From Candidatus Obscuribacterales bacterium (GTDB lineage Bacteria > Cyanobacteriota > Vampirovibrionia > Obscuribacterales > Obscuribacteraceae): DNA of 64,000 bases. The notes beneath the pieces are model-generated. The model made no database searches. It saw only the letters and a program-made list of their open reading frames with translations, and was not told the origin of the DNA. The stretch lies in NCBI GenBank assembly GCA_019747875.1, contig JAIEQI010000049.1, positions 21,485-85,484 on the forward strand. The letters run 5' to 3'. Every line of letters begins with the position of its first letter. Within the stretch, counting starts at the first letter, position 1. This document shows, piece by piece, positions 50,288-57,531 of the stretch. A program made the position numbers and the translations under genes.

Positions 50288-52036
50288 ATGACAAATGCCG
50301 ACAAGGTCAAGCTGCGCACGATTGTGATGCTGTCACCATATCTGGTGGCAATATCAGTTCCTGTCTGTGCAAGTCCGGAGGAAGTGGTTCCTGCTGATTC
50401 CAAACAGGCTCCCAGTCAAATAGCTTCCGCAAGTCCTCGTGGTGGCAATCAAGTCCGCAATGAAAAGCAGATCCTGGCGGAAGTGTCTTTGCCTCAGCTC
50501 AAGCAGACGGTTAAGCGCTTTGATAAAAAACAGGTGTACCAGGAAGAAACCGCTAGACAAAATGCGCCGCAGCAAATGGGTTCTTCCCGAGTTGAAGTTG
50601 TTCCACCAGTAAATGACCAGGCAGTAAATCAAGTCGATAATACGGCCAATCATTTCATTCAGATGGAACAACCTCCGCTCAAAGCTTTGGTTTCCGTTAG
50701 CCAATACCTTAGCCCTTTTGGGCTCGACTCAAATCTGCAAGAACAAATAACGCTCCGTGATGTTCTGCTTGCGGTCTCAGGAATGAATCTGGATATTTTG
50801 CGGTCTTTTACTAACGTTCAATCTCAAAAATGGTCTTACTTGAACACCCTTACCAGCTACTTACCCTCAGCATCGTTAGGCTTTAATGAAGTTGGATTGA
50901 ACAGCACATCCGCTCTGCCGATCAAAGCATTCGCTTCGGCAAACGCAGGTGGGGTGACTACCACAAAGACAGTGATCGATACTACTCTAACGGTGCTCAA
51001 TGGTGGCCTCAGTTGGAAGCCTATTCAGGGCGGCAAGCTGCTATTTACCGCCTTAGCGCAAAAACATCGATTCAAGGCCAGCAAAGCTCAATTGAAGGCA
51101 GACATTAGCAACACGTTACTGTCCGCTGCAAACACTTATTATGACCTGATCTACAACGAGACGCTTCTGCAGATTCGTACAGCGGCTGTGGCAATATCTG
51201 AAGAGCAGGTCAGGCAGAATACTTCGCTCGAAAGCAATGGGTTGGCAACTAATCTGGATATTCTGCAGGCAAAAACCCAACTCTCGAAGGACAGACAACG
51301 TCTTATTGAGCAACAAGGCGCTCGTCGCTCATCGGCTATACAACTTGCTCACATATTGAACTGCAATATGGGACAAGATCTGTTGCCGGCCGACAGGACG
51401 CTTCGAAAGATCCGGTTGGTCTCTACCGATCTTACTATCAACGATCTGCTCAAGACAGCCATAGATAACCGGCCGGAACTTAAGCAGTATGACGAGCTCA
51501 GGCGAGCAGCCAAGAAAGCGATCATGATTTCTGCATCTAGCTTACTGCCCACAGTTTCTTTAGGAGGCAATATTATTGGACTACAGTCAACCATTGGACG
51601 GATGAATCCGACTTATTTACTCAACTTCGCCGTCACGTGGAAATTTGACGGTCTTGGCACCACGGCTCTCACCAACACTGAAACCTCTCGCTGGCAGGCG
51701 CGGCAAGCCATGATCGATGCCAACAAACAATTGTTGAATGTACTCGATGAAGTAAGAAATTCGTACAACATGACGATGACTACAAACGCCGCTATTGACG
51801 AAGCCACTAATGGAGTGATCTCGGCTGCTGAAGAGCTAAAGTTGGCGAGAATGAGATTGGATAATGGTCTAGGCACCAATATCGATGTACTCACTGCTCA
51901 AAGAGATCTCACTCAGGCACGCATAGATAAGGCGCAGGCGTTGATCAATTTCAATAAAGCACAAACTCAACTGCTTCGCGACATCGGCTTAATCTCGGTG
52001 GACAACGTAACGTCTGGGCGACTTTTAACTAAGTAG
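50288..52036 (+). CDS. TolC-type outer membrane efflux protein
   Basis: A 582-aa outer membrane factor. It has a signal peptide (LRTIVMLSPYLVAISVPVCAS), an unusual polar N-terminal extension of about 150 residues rich in Gln/Asn/Val, then two OEP repeats. The first has TYYDLIYNETLLQIRTAAVA and NGLATNLDILQAKTQLSKD, the second RLDNGLGTNIDVLTAQRDLTQARIDK, both typical of TolC-like coiled-coil barrels. The ATG at 50,288 follows AAAGG; an upstream GTG/ATG frame overlaps emrB. It completes the tripartite pump. It might also serve czcBA, which lacks its own channel gene. Confidence 0.87.
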   Translation: MTNADKVKLRTIVMLSPYLVAISVPVCASPEEVVPADSKQAPSQIASASPRGGNQVRNEKQILAEVSLPQLKQTVKRFDKKQVYQEETARQNAPQQMGSSRVEVVPPVNDQAVNQVDNTANHFIQMEQPPLKALVSVSQYLSPFGLDSNLQEQITLRDVLLAVSGMNLDILRSFTNVQSQKWSYLNTLTSYLPSASLGFNEVGLNSTSALPIKAFASANAGGVTTTKTVIDTTLTVLNGGLSWKPIQGGKLLFTALAQKHRFKASKAQLKADISNTLLSAANTYYDLIYNETLLQIRTAAVAISEEQVRQNTSLESNGLATNLDILQAKTQLSKDRQRLIEQQGARRSSAIQLAHILNCNMGQDLLPADRTLRKIRLVSTDLTINDLLKTAIDNRPELKQYDELRRAAKKAIMISASSLLPTVSLGGNIIGLQSTIGRMNPTYLLNFAVTWKFDGLGTTALTNTETSRWQARQAMIDANKQLLNVLDEVRNSYNMTMTTNAAIDEATNGVISAAEELKLARMRLDNGLGTNIDVLTAQRDLTQARIDKAQALINFNKAQTQLLRDIGLISVDNVTSGRLLTK

Positions 52037-52115
52037 CATAGACTTGATTGCTCCCCCCATTTTGTATGTCGACAGAGACTCCAAAGGCGCACATAACAAG
52101 CAGAGGTATAAAAAA

Positions 52116-52967
52116 ATGGATCCTCGAAAATTGATTGGCACTTGGGTCTTGACGGTGTTACTGGCTGCAACATTCGCAATGGCAGGCTTTGCCAAACTAT
52201 CCGGAGTCGAACAGATGGTGCATGAGTTTCACCGATTCGGATATCCTGATTGGTTCAGGCTGCTAATCGGCGCTGGCGAGATGTTCTCTGCTGTCTTCCT
52301 ATTCGTTCCTCGTGCCGCTCGTCTTGGAGCCGGATTGCTTATAGTGATAATGCTGGGGGCAATAAGCACACATCTGCGTTTTGAAGAATATTCAGCGGCA
52401 TTGGCTCCAGTCATACTCGGAGTTATGCTTGCCGTACTATTTGTATTGAGGCAACCTGCAAACGCAATAAAAAAACTGCCTACTACGGATGTATACAAGT
52501 TGACAGCAAAGTTGTTAGACGGAAAAGAGATTGATTTAGCGCAGTACAAAGGAGAGGTCCTTCTTGTTGTTAACACTGCCAGTCAGTGTGGATTTACTGG
52601 ACAATACCAGGGGCTTGAAAAACTTCACAAGCAATTCGCAGACAAGGGGTTGCGAGTTGTGGGCTTTCCCTGCAACCAATTCGGCAAGCAAGAGCATGGC
52701 GACAGCAGCGAGATAGGCGCCTTCTGCCAGAAGAATTATGGCGTCGGGTTTCAAATGTTTGAAAAAATAGACGTCAACGGAAATAATGCACACCCTCTGT
52801 ATAAATACCTGACCTCCGCAGCACCAGGCATATTTGGAACAAAGAACATCAAGTGGAATTTCACTAAATTCTTGGTTGGTCGAGACGGCAAAGTGTTCAA
52901 GCGCTACGCCCCAAATTTAGAGCCAAAAGACCTGGTCGGCGATATTGAAGCCCTATTGAAGGCATAG
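52116..52967 (+). CDS. DoxX-glutathione peroxidase fusion protein
   Basis: A 283-aa fusion. Residues 1-~120 form a DoxX-like four-helix membrane domain (LIGTWVLTVLLAATFAMAGFAKLSG, LLIGAGEMFSAVFLFVPRAARLGA). Residues ~130-283 form a glutathione peroxidase-like domain with Cys in NTASQCGFTGQYQGLEKLH, FPCNQFGKQEHG (Gln), and IKWNFTKFLVG (Trp, Asn). The active-site residue is Cys, so a thioredoxin-dependent peroxidase is likely. The ATG at 52,116 follows AGAGG. It is last in the efflux operon. The fusion would place peroxide reduction at the inner membrane. Confidence 0.83.
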   Translation: MDPRKLIGTWVLTVLLAATFAMAGFAKLSGVEQMVHEFHRFGYPDWFRLLIGAGEMFSAVFLFVPRAARLGAGLLIVIMLGAISTHLRFEEYSAALAPVILGVMLAVLFVLRQPANAIKKLPTTDVYKLTAKLLDGKEIDLAQYKGEVLLVVNTASQCGFTGQYQGLEKLHKQFADKGLRVVGFPCNQFGKQEHGDSSEIGAFCQKNYGVGFQMFEKIDVNGNNAHPLYKYLTSAAPGIFGTKNIKWNFTKFLVGRDGKVFKRYAPNLEPKDLVGDIEALLKA

Positions 52968-53126
52968 AAGCGTTTCAGGCGAGACCGTTAAGGTTAAGGG
53001 GTGTGGCGAAAGAATCACAGATAGTGTCTGGCGTTGTGTGATCGACTGCCTGCCAAATAATTCCGAAAGTCACACTTCTGACGCAAGAAAAAGTGCCGCC
53101 TGGTGTGATTCCTAGTCTAGCAGCAA

Positions 53127-53153
53127 GGTAGACAAAAGAGTCTTTTGTTCACC
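53127..53153 (-). repeat. dif-like site, copy G (reversed, inside the transposon)
   Basis: On the + strand: GGTAGACAAAA, spacer GAGTC, TTTTGTTCACC. Upstream GTGATTCCTAGTCTA is the reverse complement of the right flank of copy E. It lies 33 bases inside the right inverted repeat of the Tn3 element, so the transposon itself carries a copy and can spread the site. The gap 52,968-53,185 shows no gene. Confidence 0.65.
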
Positions 53154-53185
53154 CAACAGGCAATAAGAAGGGGGATGTCAAACAC

Positions 53186-53223
53186 CCTAACGCCACTTTT
53201 CGTTCCATTGATCCCCACACCCC
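53186..53223 (-). repeat. Tn3-family inverted repeat, right end
   Basis: The complement of the left repeat with 34 of 38 identities; read inward from 53,223 it starts GGGGTG and contains ATGGAACGAAAAG. It is followed by TAACT, the second copy of the target duplication. Confidence 0.93.
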
Positions 53224-53336
53224 TAACTCAACGGGGCAAAAACGATAAGTTTACTTTCAATCTGCCTATGACCCGTTCCGTTTGTGCTTCTGCCCCAACT
53301 GATGGTGTGATTGATTTGATGGGTCCGCCGTGGTGA
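53224..53336 (+). pseudogene. GNAT acetyltransferase, 3' part, plus right TAACT duplication
   Basis: The right copy of TAACT (53,224-53,228) is followed by 35 codons, starting QRGKNDKFTFNLPMTRS and ending GVIDLMGPPW and TGA. They continue the frame of codon 146 of the gene cut at 41,612. The C-terminal strands of the GNAT fold are therefore separated from the rest by 11.6 kb. A precise excision would restore an intact 181-aa enzyme. Confidence 0.82.
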
Positions 53337-53416
53337 ATTTTCTTGTGTCACTGAATACTGTGAAGTGACAGTAACCAGCGTCTGCCGCTGTCACTACGAC
53401 CGGCGATGCTTAGCGA

Positions 53417-54340
53417 CTAAGAAACCCAATCGTCATCATCGTCGTACCCGCCTCTAGTGCTGCGAGTTCCGCTCCAATCTTCATCTTCATTGATTGCCAG
53501 GAATGATAGATAGCCATAGGTGCCAATTCGATACGCCCATTCCTGCAGCTTGAATCCCTGGGCTTTCGGCCCTGAGCCAAACCAAATGGAGGCATTCATG
53601 TTTCTCATGGTGCTCACCCGACATGAAGGATCGCCTGCCAGTTTACCGACCAGAGATCCGTTTGGCAGCGAAGCGCCGCTCGGTAAAGACAAGCCGGTAT
53701 CGGAAAAGTACTTTGAAGTGACTGCCCTTTGCTGTGCCGTTCCGTTGCTGTCGAAAGAGAACATCAATGCTGCAAATTGCGCCATTTTGGTAATTCTTTT
53801 CAGCGCCACTGTCAGCGACACGTCGAATGTTTCGCCTATCTCCGCCGCTCCGTTTATAACGTCGTCCCAGCGGAATTGCTTCATTTTGGCGTCCAGCAAC
53901 GGCTGAGGAAAAAGCAGCTCCGCTGCAAATTCATTGGCTTGCGCCTCTCGCAGAAGTTTATACCGCCCTCGGTGCGGATTATCGGCGTCAGTAAGAAGCT
54001 TCTGCAAACCGTAATCACGGTGGCTGTTCAAGCAGGCGTGTCCAATTTCATGGGCAAGACTAAAACGCTGCCGGCGCCGTAATGACGGATCAGACGAGAA
54101 GCCATCCGCATTATCTGAGTATTTGGTGTTCACCACTATGCGGATGTAGTCACCGTCCATCAACGTAGTAGCTGCGCTCTTCTCGTTATCCAGAGCTTCA
54201 AAAAATAGCGGCCAGTCGTTTTTCTGGCATAGACTAACCAGATCGACCGGCGCTGAAAGCGCGTCGCATTCCTCAAGCAGCTTCAATGCGGCTTGCCTGG
54301 GCAGCTCGGCTACGTTAATGAAATCAGGATTGAGAGGCAT
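53417..54340 (-). CDS. ImmA/IrrE-type metallopeptidase
   Basis: A 307-aa protein from the ATG at 54,340 (MPLNPDFINV). The zinc motif is FSLAHEIGHACLNSH (H-E-x-x-H, about residue 108-118) with FAAELLFP downstream, as in COG2856 peptidases. These cleave partner XRE repressors to induce mobile elements or toxin systems. The upstream XRE gene overlaps it by 17 bases, so the pair is co-translated. The C-terminal half after residue 180 is longer than in minimal ImmA and may be a sensor domain. Confidence 0.85.
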   Translation of the reverse strand: MPLNPDFINVAELPRQAALKLLEECDALSAPVDLVSLCQKNDWPLFFEALDNEKSAATTLMDGDYIRIVVNTKYSDNADGFSSDPSLRRRQRFSLAHEIGHACLNSHRDYGLQKLLTDADNPHRGRYKLLREAQANEFAAELLFPQPLLDAKMKQFRWDDVINGAAEIGETFDVSLTVALKRITKMAQFAALMFSFDSNGTAQQRAVTSKYFSDTGLSLPSGASLPNGSLVGKLAGDPSCRVSTMRNMNASIWFGSGPKAQGFKLQEWAYRIGTYGYLSFLAINEDEDWSGTRSTRGGYDDDDDWVS

Positions 54341-54677
54341 CGTCCTTCTTGGGTGGGGCCATCCGATCGACAAACCGGTCAAGACTGAGAATGTCATCCT
54401 TGGACATGCCGCGCAACTTTTGAGATAGAGCTGAAATCAACAACTCAGTATCAGCTTCGCCCGGCTGCCCCGCTATCAGATCGGCAAACGGCAGCGAAAA
54501 AGCATTGGCGATGGTTTCCAGTGCTGTGGTCGATGGCATTCGTTCAGCCTTCTCAAACTGGGAAATTGCCGACTGGGAAAGCCCGACTTTCTTGGCAAAT
54601 TCCTGTTGGCTCATGCCATAGGAAGTCCTGAGTAGTTTCAGCCTATCCGCAATGACCTTTTTGTTCAGCACGGACAT
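54324..54677 (-). CDS. XRE-family repressor paired with ImmA-type peptidase
   Basis: A 117-aa protein: N-terminal Cro/C1 HTH (YGMSQQEFAKKVGLSQSAISQFEKAERMPS) and a C-terminal Pro/Asp-rich tail. The start is ATG at 54,677 (MSVLNKK). Likely substrate of the metallopeptidase encoded next. Its operator candidates are the TATATTCAAG repeats just upstream (54,697 and 54,768). Confidence 0.87.
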   Translation of the reverse strand: MSVLNKKVIADRLKLLRTSYGMSQQEFAKKVGLSQSAISQFEKAERMPSTTALETIANAFSLPFADLIAGQPGEADTELLISALSQKLRGMSKDDILSLDRFVDRMAPPKKDDASQS

Positions 54678-54696
54678 GCTTAGCACCCCTTTTGGA

Positions 54697-54777
54697 TATA
54701 TTCAAGTACTTCAGTTACTATTACTCTAGCACCTTGACTATTTGGATTGCGAAAATTTAATAATTCTTATATTCAAG
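54697..54777. promoter_or_regulatory. Direct repeats TATATTCAAG upstream of the XRE gene
   Basis: TATATTCAAG at 54,697-54,706 and 54,768-54,777, 71 bases apart. The first is followed by TACTT, giving the small dyad AAGTACTT. They fit operators for the XRE repressor. The gap 54,778-55,015 is AT-rich and shows no gene. Confidence 0.45.
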
Positions 54778-55015
54778 GCCCAGCTATGCTTTTAGTCAAG
54801 TGTTGGCGGTTGGGTTATAAGCTAAAGTAATAATATCGATCAAAATGCCTATTCATTAGATACAATTACTAATGAGAAGACCAATGGAAGGATTTAGTAG
54901 TTGCCAGGAGATATATCAATCAACAAGTGCCAGGTCGAAGCCCCAAGCTTCGCTCTGAGCTTGCCCTGTTCAACTACAGCCCTTCCGCAGCGCTCTATAA
55001 AGGAGGTGATGCGCC

Positions 55016-55132
55016 ATGAGCAGGTACAGAGGCAGAGGGATTGATATCCCGCCAGGCTGGTATTTGGCAGGTTGGTATACCTGCCGTAAAACCGGCAAAA
55101 AAAGACCGATTCTGAAAAGAATCGGCTCTTGA
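55016..55132 (+). CDS. 38-aa basic peptide with strong ribosome binding site
   Basis: MSRYRGRGIDIPPG then WYLAGWYTCRKTGKKR and PILKRIGS. The ATG at 55,016 is 7 bases after AAAGGAGGTGAT, almost a perfect anti-Shine-Dalgarno match, which is the main evidence. The peptide is short, basic and Gly/Trp/Tyr-rich. It is followed by two other small well-initiated genes on the same strand, so a small-protein operon (perhaps phage-like) is likely. A hairpin, CCGATTCT-GAAA-AGAATCGG, lies within its 3' end (55,106-55,125). Confidence 0.55.
   Translation: MSRYRGRGIDIPPGWYLAGWYTCRKTGKKRPILKRIGS
55106..55125 (-). terminator. Hairpin followed by T-run on the minus strand
   Basis: CCGATTCT and AGAATCGG pair around GAAA. 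Read on the minus strand, the stem is followed by TCTTTTTTT, so it could stop minus-strand transcription. It overlaps the end of the 38-aa frame, which gives it a possible second reading as coding sequence. Confidence 0.4.
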
Positions 55133-55269
55133 AGAGTAGCGGTTTCAGTGCATCTTGGCGGATAGCTGAAGCCGAACTTTGGAAGCTCGTGTCTCACGTC
55201 GCCGTGGGACACAGCTCCACTCAATATACCAGATTGCTAGAAACTTTTTCCCTTATGAGGTATCGACCA

Positions 55270-55473
55270 ATGGCAAAGAAGCCTGAAAACCACGGTAAGT
55301 CCTGGAGTCGCCAGGAAGTTCAAAAGCTTGAGAAACTCGCTGACGGCAATACGCCGACTCGAATAATCGGACTGAAGATGCAGCGCACAGAAGATTCCGT
55401 GCGCTCAAAGGCAGCCGACGAGGGCATCTCTCTCAAGCCGGTAAATCAAAGTCCGTACAACAGACAAAAATAA
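55270..55473 (+). CDS. Small SANT/Myb-like DNA-binding protein
   Basis: A 67-aa protein: KSWSRQEVQKLEKLADGNTPTRIIGLKMQRTEDSVRSKAADEG is a compact three-helix SANT-like fold with the W-x(n)-T-x-x-S-V-R-S-K-A pattern found in many small bacterial proteins. The ATG at 55,270 follows GAGG; the longer frame to 55,129 is not supported. Target unknown. Confidence 0.7.
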   Translation: MAKKPENHGKSWSRQEVQKLEKLADGNTPTRIIGLKMQRTEDSVRSKAADEGISLKPVNQSPYNRQK

Positions 55474-55483
55474 GGAGGTCTGA

Positions 55484-55771
55484 ATGTCGCGCTTTCAAAT
55501 CGCTCACGTTCGTGAGCAAGGGCAGGACATGATCATTGTCCCGCTCGACCGTTCCTACGGCAATAAGTCCAATCAGGAACAGGCTCAGATAAAAAATGCT
55601 ATCCAGCTATCCGCATCGGCTGCTGGACTGGCAGGTACTGTGGTGCCAGTCTGGGATGCCGGCGCCGGACGCATGGCGTTTATTGCGCCGTCACCATGGC
55701 ACCGCTTTTTCCAGAGCCTGTCACTGCCGGTGGTAGGCCGCATGATCAATCGTGAATTGATCTGCAGCTGA
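55484..55771 (+). CDS. Unknown 95-aa protein
   Basis: Not recognised. The ATG at 55,484 comes 6 bases after AAGGAGGT. The protein has MIIVPLDRSYGNKSNQEQAQI, an Ala/Gly-rich SASAAGLAGTVVPVWDAGAG and PWHRFFQSLSLPVVGRMIN. No TM helix is certain. It follows the SANT-like gene by 10 bases and precedes a palindromic 30-bp repeat and the TIR gene. Confidence 0.6.
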   Translation: MSRFQIAHVREQGQDMIIVPLDRSYGNKSNQEQAQIKNAIQLSASAAGLAGTVVPVWDAGAGRMAFIAPSPWHRFFQSLSLPVVGRMINRELICS

Positions 55772-55804
55772 GTCTGGTATCACGCACCAAGACCACACTG
55801 CGAT

Positions 55805-55834
55805 CGTGCGGCGGTGTCCATTGGACGCCGCTGT
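55805..55834. repeat. 30-bp palindromic repeat, left of the TIR gene
   Basis: CGTGCGGCGGTGTCCA followed by TTGGACGCCGCTGT. The halves pair with a 3-base bulge, making a strong hairpin. An identical copy is at 56,678-56,707; together they bracket the TIR gene. They may be terminators or boundaries of a cassette. Confidence 0.7.
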
Positions 55835-55939
55835 ACCGGTCACTTCGTTCCCTTCGCTGCTCTTGTCATCCTGGTCTAAGCCAGCTATCTAGCGCAGTCT
55901 CACAGTATAATCATCACTCTCGATTCAGGAGATTACGCC

Positions 55940-56662
55940 ATGCCGCAATGCACAGCACCAAGTAGGGGACATAAAACAGCGAGCGGTAGAGAGAACTGCC
56001 CTGCATGCCGTTACGGGGCCCGGTATGGCGGCTATAGTGGCGGTGGCTCTAGCAGCTACGGGTCAAGATCCTACACGTCCTCGGGCCCTTCTAGCGGCAG
56101 CGGATCTGGCAGCAGCGGATCAACCCGCCGTAGTGCAAAGCCGAGATGGTCCCGATCCGGTTCGTCCGTCTTTTATACGCCTACCGAAGTGGAAACGCTC
56201 ACGCCTTTCCGTGAAACCGTCGAGCAGCAGCCGCCCGCACCCGCGCCCGATGTTAGAGACCTCTTTCTCTGCCATGCGTGGAACGACCGGCAAGTGGCCG
56301 CTAAGGAACTGTACGATTTACTACTGGCACGGAAAGTCTCGGTCTGGTTCAGCGAGGTAGATTTGGGCTTGGGCACACTGATGCTTCGCGAGATAGACAA
56401 GGGACTGGCAAAATCGCGGATGGGAATTGTCCTGGTGACACCAGCCTTCCTGGAGCGCGTTCAAAAAGAAGGCAGTGTCTCCGATAAAGAACTCTCAGCA
56501 CTTCTCCGTCGTAACAAGCTTATTCCGATCTTGCACAATACAACCTATGAAGCTCTCGAAAATGTCAGCCCCATGCTTGCCTCGCGCACTGGACTGAGCA
56601 CTGGAGAAGACCAGACAATGGCTGACGTGGCGGACAAAATCTCCGAATTGTTCGCCCCTTAG
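55940..56662 (+). CDS. TIR-domain protein with Cys/Gly/Ser-rich N-terminus
   Basis: A 240-aa protein. N-terminal QCTAPS...NCPACRYG (three Cys and a His, possible zinc site), a low-complexity Gly/Ser/Tyr stretch (about 28-68), then a TIR domain (residues 105-240): RDLFLCHAWNDRQVAAKELYDLL, VSVWFSEVDLGLGTLMLREI, MGIVLVTPAFLE and SDKELSALL with the putative catalytic Glu, and LIPILHN. Bacterial TIR domains often cleave NAD+ in phage defence. The ATG follows CAGGAG. A 30-bp hairpin repeat flanks it on both sides. No adjacent sensor gene (ThsA, Argonaute) is present. Confidence 0.82.
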   Translation: MPQCTAPSRGHKTASGRENCPACRYGARYGGYSGGGSSSYGSRSYTSSGPSSGSGSGSSGSTRRSAKPRWSRSGSSVFYTPTEVETLTPFRETVEQQPPAPAPDVRDLFLCHAWNDRQVAAKELYDLLLARKVSVWFSEVDLGLGTLMLREIDKGLAKSRMGIVLVTPAFLERVQKEGSVSDKELSALLRRNKLIPILHNTTYEALENVSPMLASRTGLSTGEDQTMADVADKISELFAP

Positions 56663-56677
56663 GACGAGTGGACATTT

Positions 56678-56707
56678 CGTGCGGCGGTGTCCATTGGACG
56701 CCGCTGT
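56678..56707. repeat. 30-bp palindromic repeat, right of the TIR gene
   Basis: Identical to 55,805-55,834 over all 30 bases; the flanks differ. It starts 16 bases after the TIR stop. Confidence 0.7.
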
Positions 56708-56838
56708 GAGCTATGACACTGACTCAAAACTGCCTTCCCTAAGGAGTCGCTGCAACAGCGGCCGGCTGAATCCAGCCAAGTTCGGCGAAGGCGTCCTTTA
56801 AGCCCCAATTGTGAGCACCCAATAAAATGGGCTTCTCG

Positions 56839-57531
56839 TTATTGCTCGCCTTTGAGACCAAGCAGCAAATCCAATGTCTTTTGCAACTCAAGCCTGTCAT
56901 GCAATTTCTTTTCTGCTTTCGCTAGTCGGTCTTCTGCCCAAGAAATTTCATGCTTGGCCTCCGCACATATTTCTTGCGATTTGCACCAGGCTATTTCTTC
57001 CGGCGTAAGATCAAGATCGGGACCAGCGGCAATGCCGTGCACTTTGCCTTCTACCAACACCAAATCAAACGAACGACTCTTGTCCCACGCCCAAAACATT
57101 TCTTCTTCGGCTGCCGTCCATTGTGGTCGGTGCGCCTCAAGCTGAACAAGGAATTGATTCTCAGCTGCTACTGCCATTTCGTAGAATCCTAGATTGCAAT
57201 ATGCCTCATTTAGATACCTTGTTTCTTGCCACTGAATGCTCGTCCCAGGAATTTCTTCAATGACTTTTCTGGTTTGTTCCAAAACAGCTGCAGCTAGTCC
57301 GGGTTCTCGAATATCGATCAACAATTCCGCTATCTCAAGGGCACCAAGAACAGAAAAGTGATCATCTGATTTTGTTTTGTGATATCCCAACGTCGCCCTG
57401 ATTTCCGCATAAGCAGCCTCTTCTATCGCGGATCTGTTCTTCAGCCTGACGTTGCCGCGCTTAATCCTTGCCTTCGTGGCCACCACATGAAAGTTGCTTG
57501 CAACATCCGGCTCCTTCTTTTTGTTAGCCAT
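56839..57531 (-). CDS. Unknown helical protein with C-terminal coiled coil
   Basis: A 230-aa protein, not recognised. Residues 50-130 look TPR/SEL-like (ALEIAELLIDIREPGLAAAVLE, RYLNEAYCNLGFYEMAVAAENQFL). The end is a charged coiled coil (EICAEAKHEISWAEDRLAKAEKKLHDRLELQK). It starts with a Lys-rich MANKKKEPD and has no signal peptide. Upstream, 57,532-57,785 holds no gene. Confidence 0.6.
   Translation of the reverse strand: MANKKKEPDVASNFHVVATKARIKRGNVRLKNRSAIEEAAYAEIRATLGYHKTKSDDHFSVLGALEIAELLIDIREPGLAAAVLEQTRKVIEEIPGTSIQWQETRYLNEAYCNLGFYEMAVAAENQFLVQLEAHRPQWTAAEEEMFWAWDKSRSFDLVLVEGKVHGIAAGPDLDLTPEEIAWCKSQEICAEAKHEISWAEDRLAKAEKKLHDRLELQKTLDLLLGLKGEQ

Larger units (their letters stand above)
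41613..53223. mobile_element. Complete 11.6-kb Tn3-family transposon carrying a multidrug efflux operon
   Basis: Bounded by 38-bp inverted repeats and a TAACT duplication. Contents in order: tnpA (minus), res region, tnpR (plus), a small secreted protein, a receiver-only regulator (minus), tetR, emrA-like, emrB-like, an outer membrane factor, and a DoxX-glutathione peroxidase fusion. A dif-like site lies next to the right end. The passenger part (45.4-53.1 kb) is uninterrupted. The divergent tnpA/tnpR layout is that of the Tn3 subgroup. The insertion split a GNAT gene. Confidence 0.93.

Noticed and set aside
1886..53153. Reading the GTAVACAAAA palindromes only as rho-independent terminators
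   Set aside because: They are A/T-armed and intergenic, so termination is possible. However, the flanks are conserved outside the dyad, orientation alternates, copy B has lost its right arm, and copies lie upstream of gene starts as well as after stops.
55805..56707. CRISPR repeat pair
   Set aside because: Two identical 30-bp palindromic units 840 bases apart with a gene between them, no spacer array and no cas genes. No CRISPR array was seen in the window.
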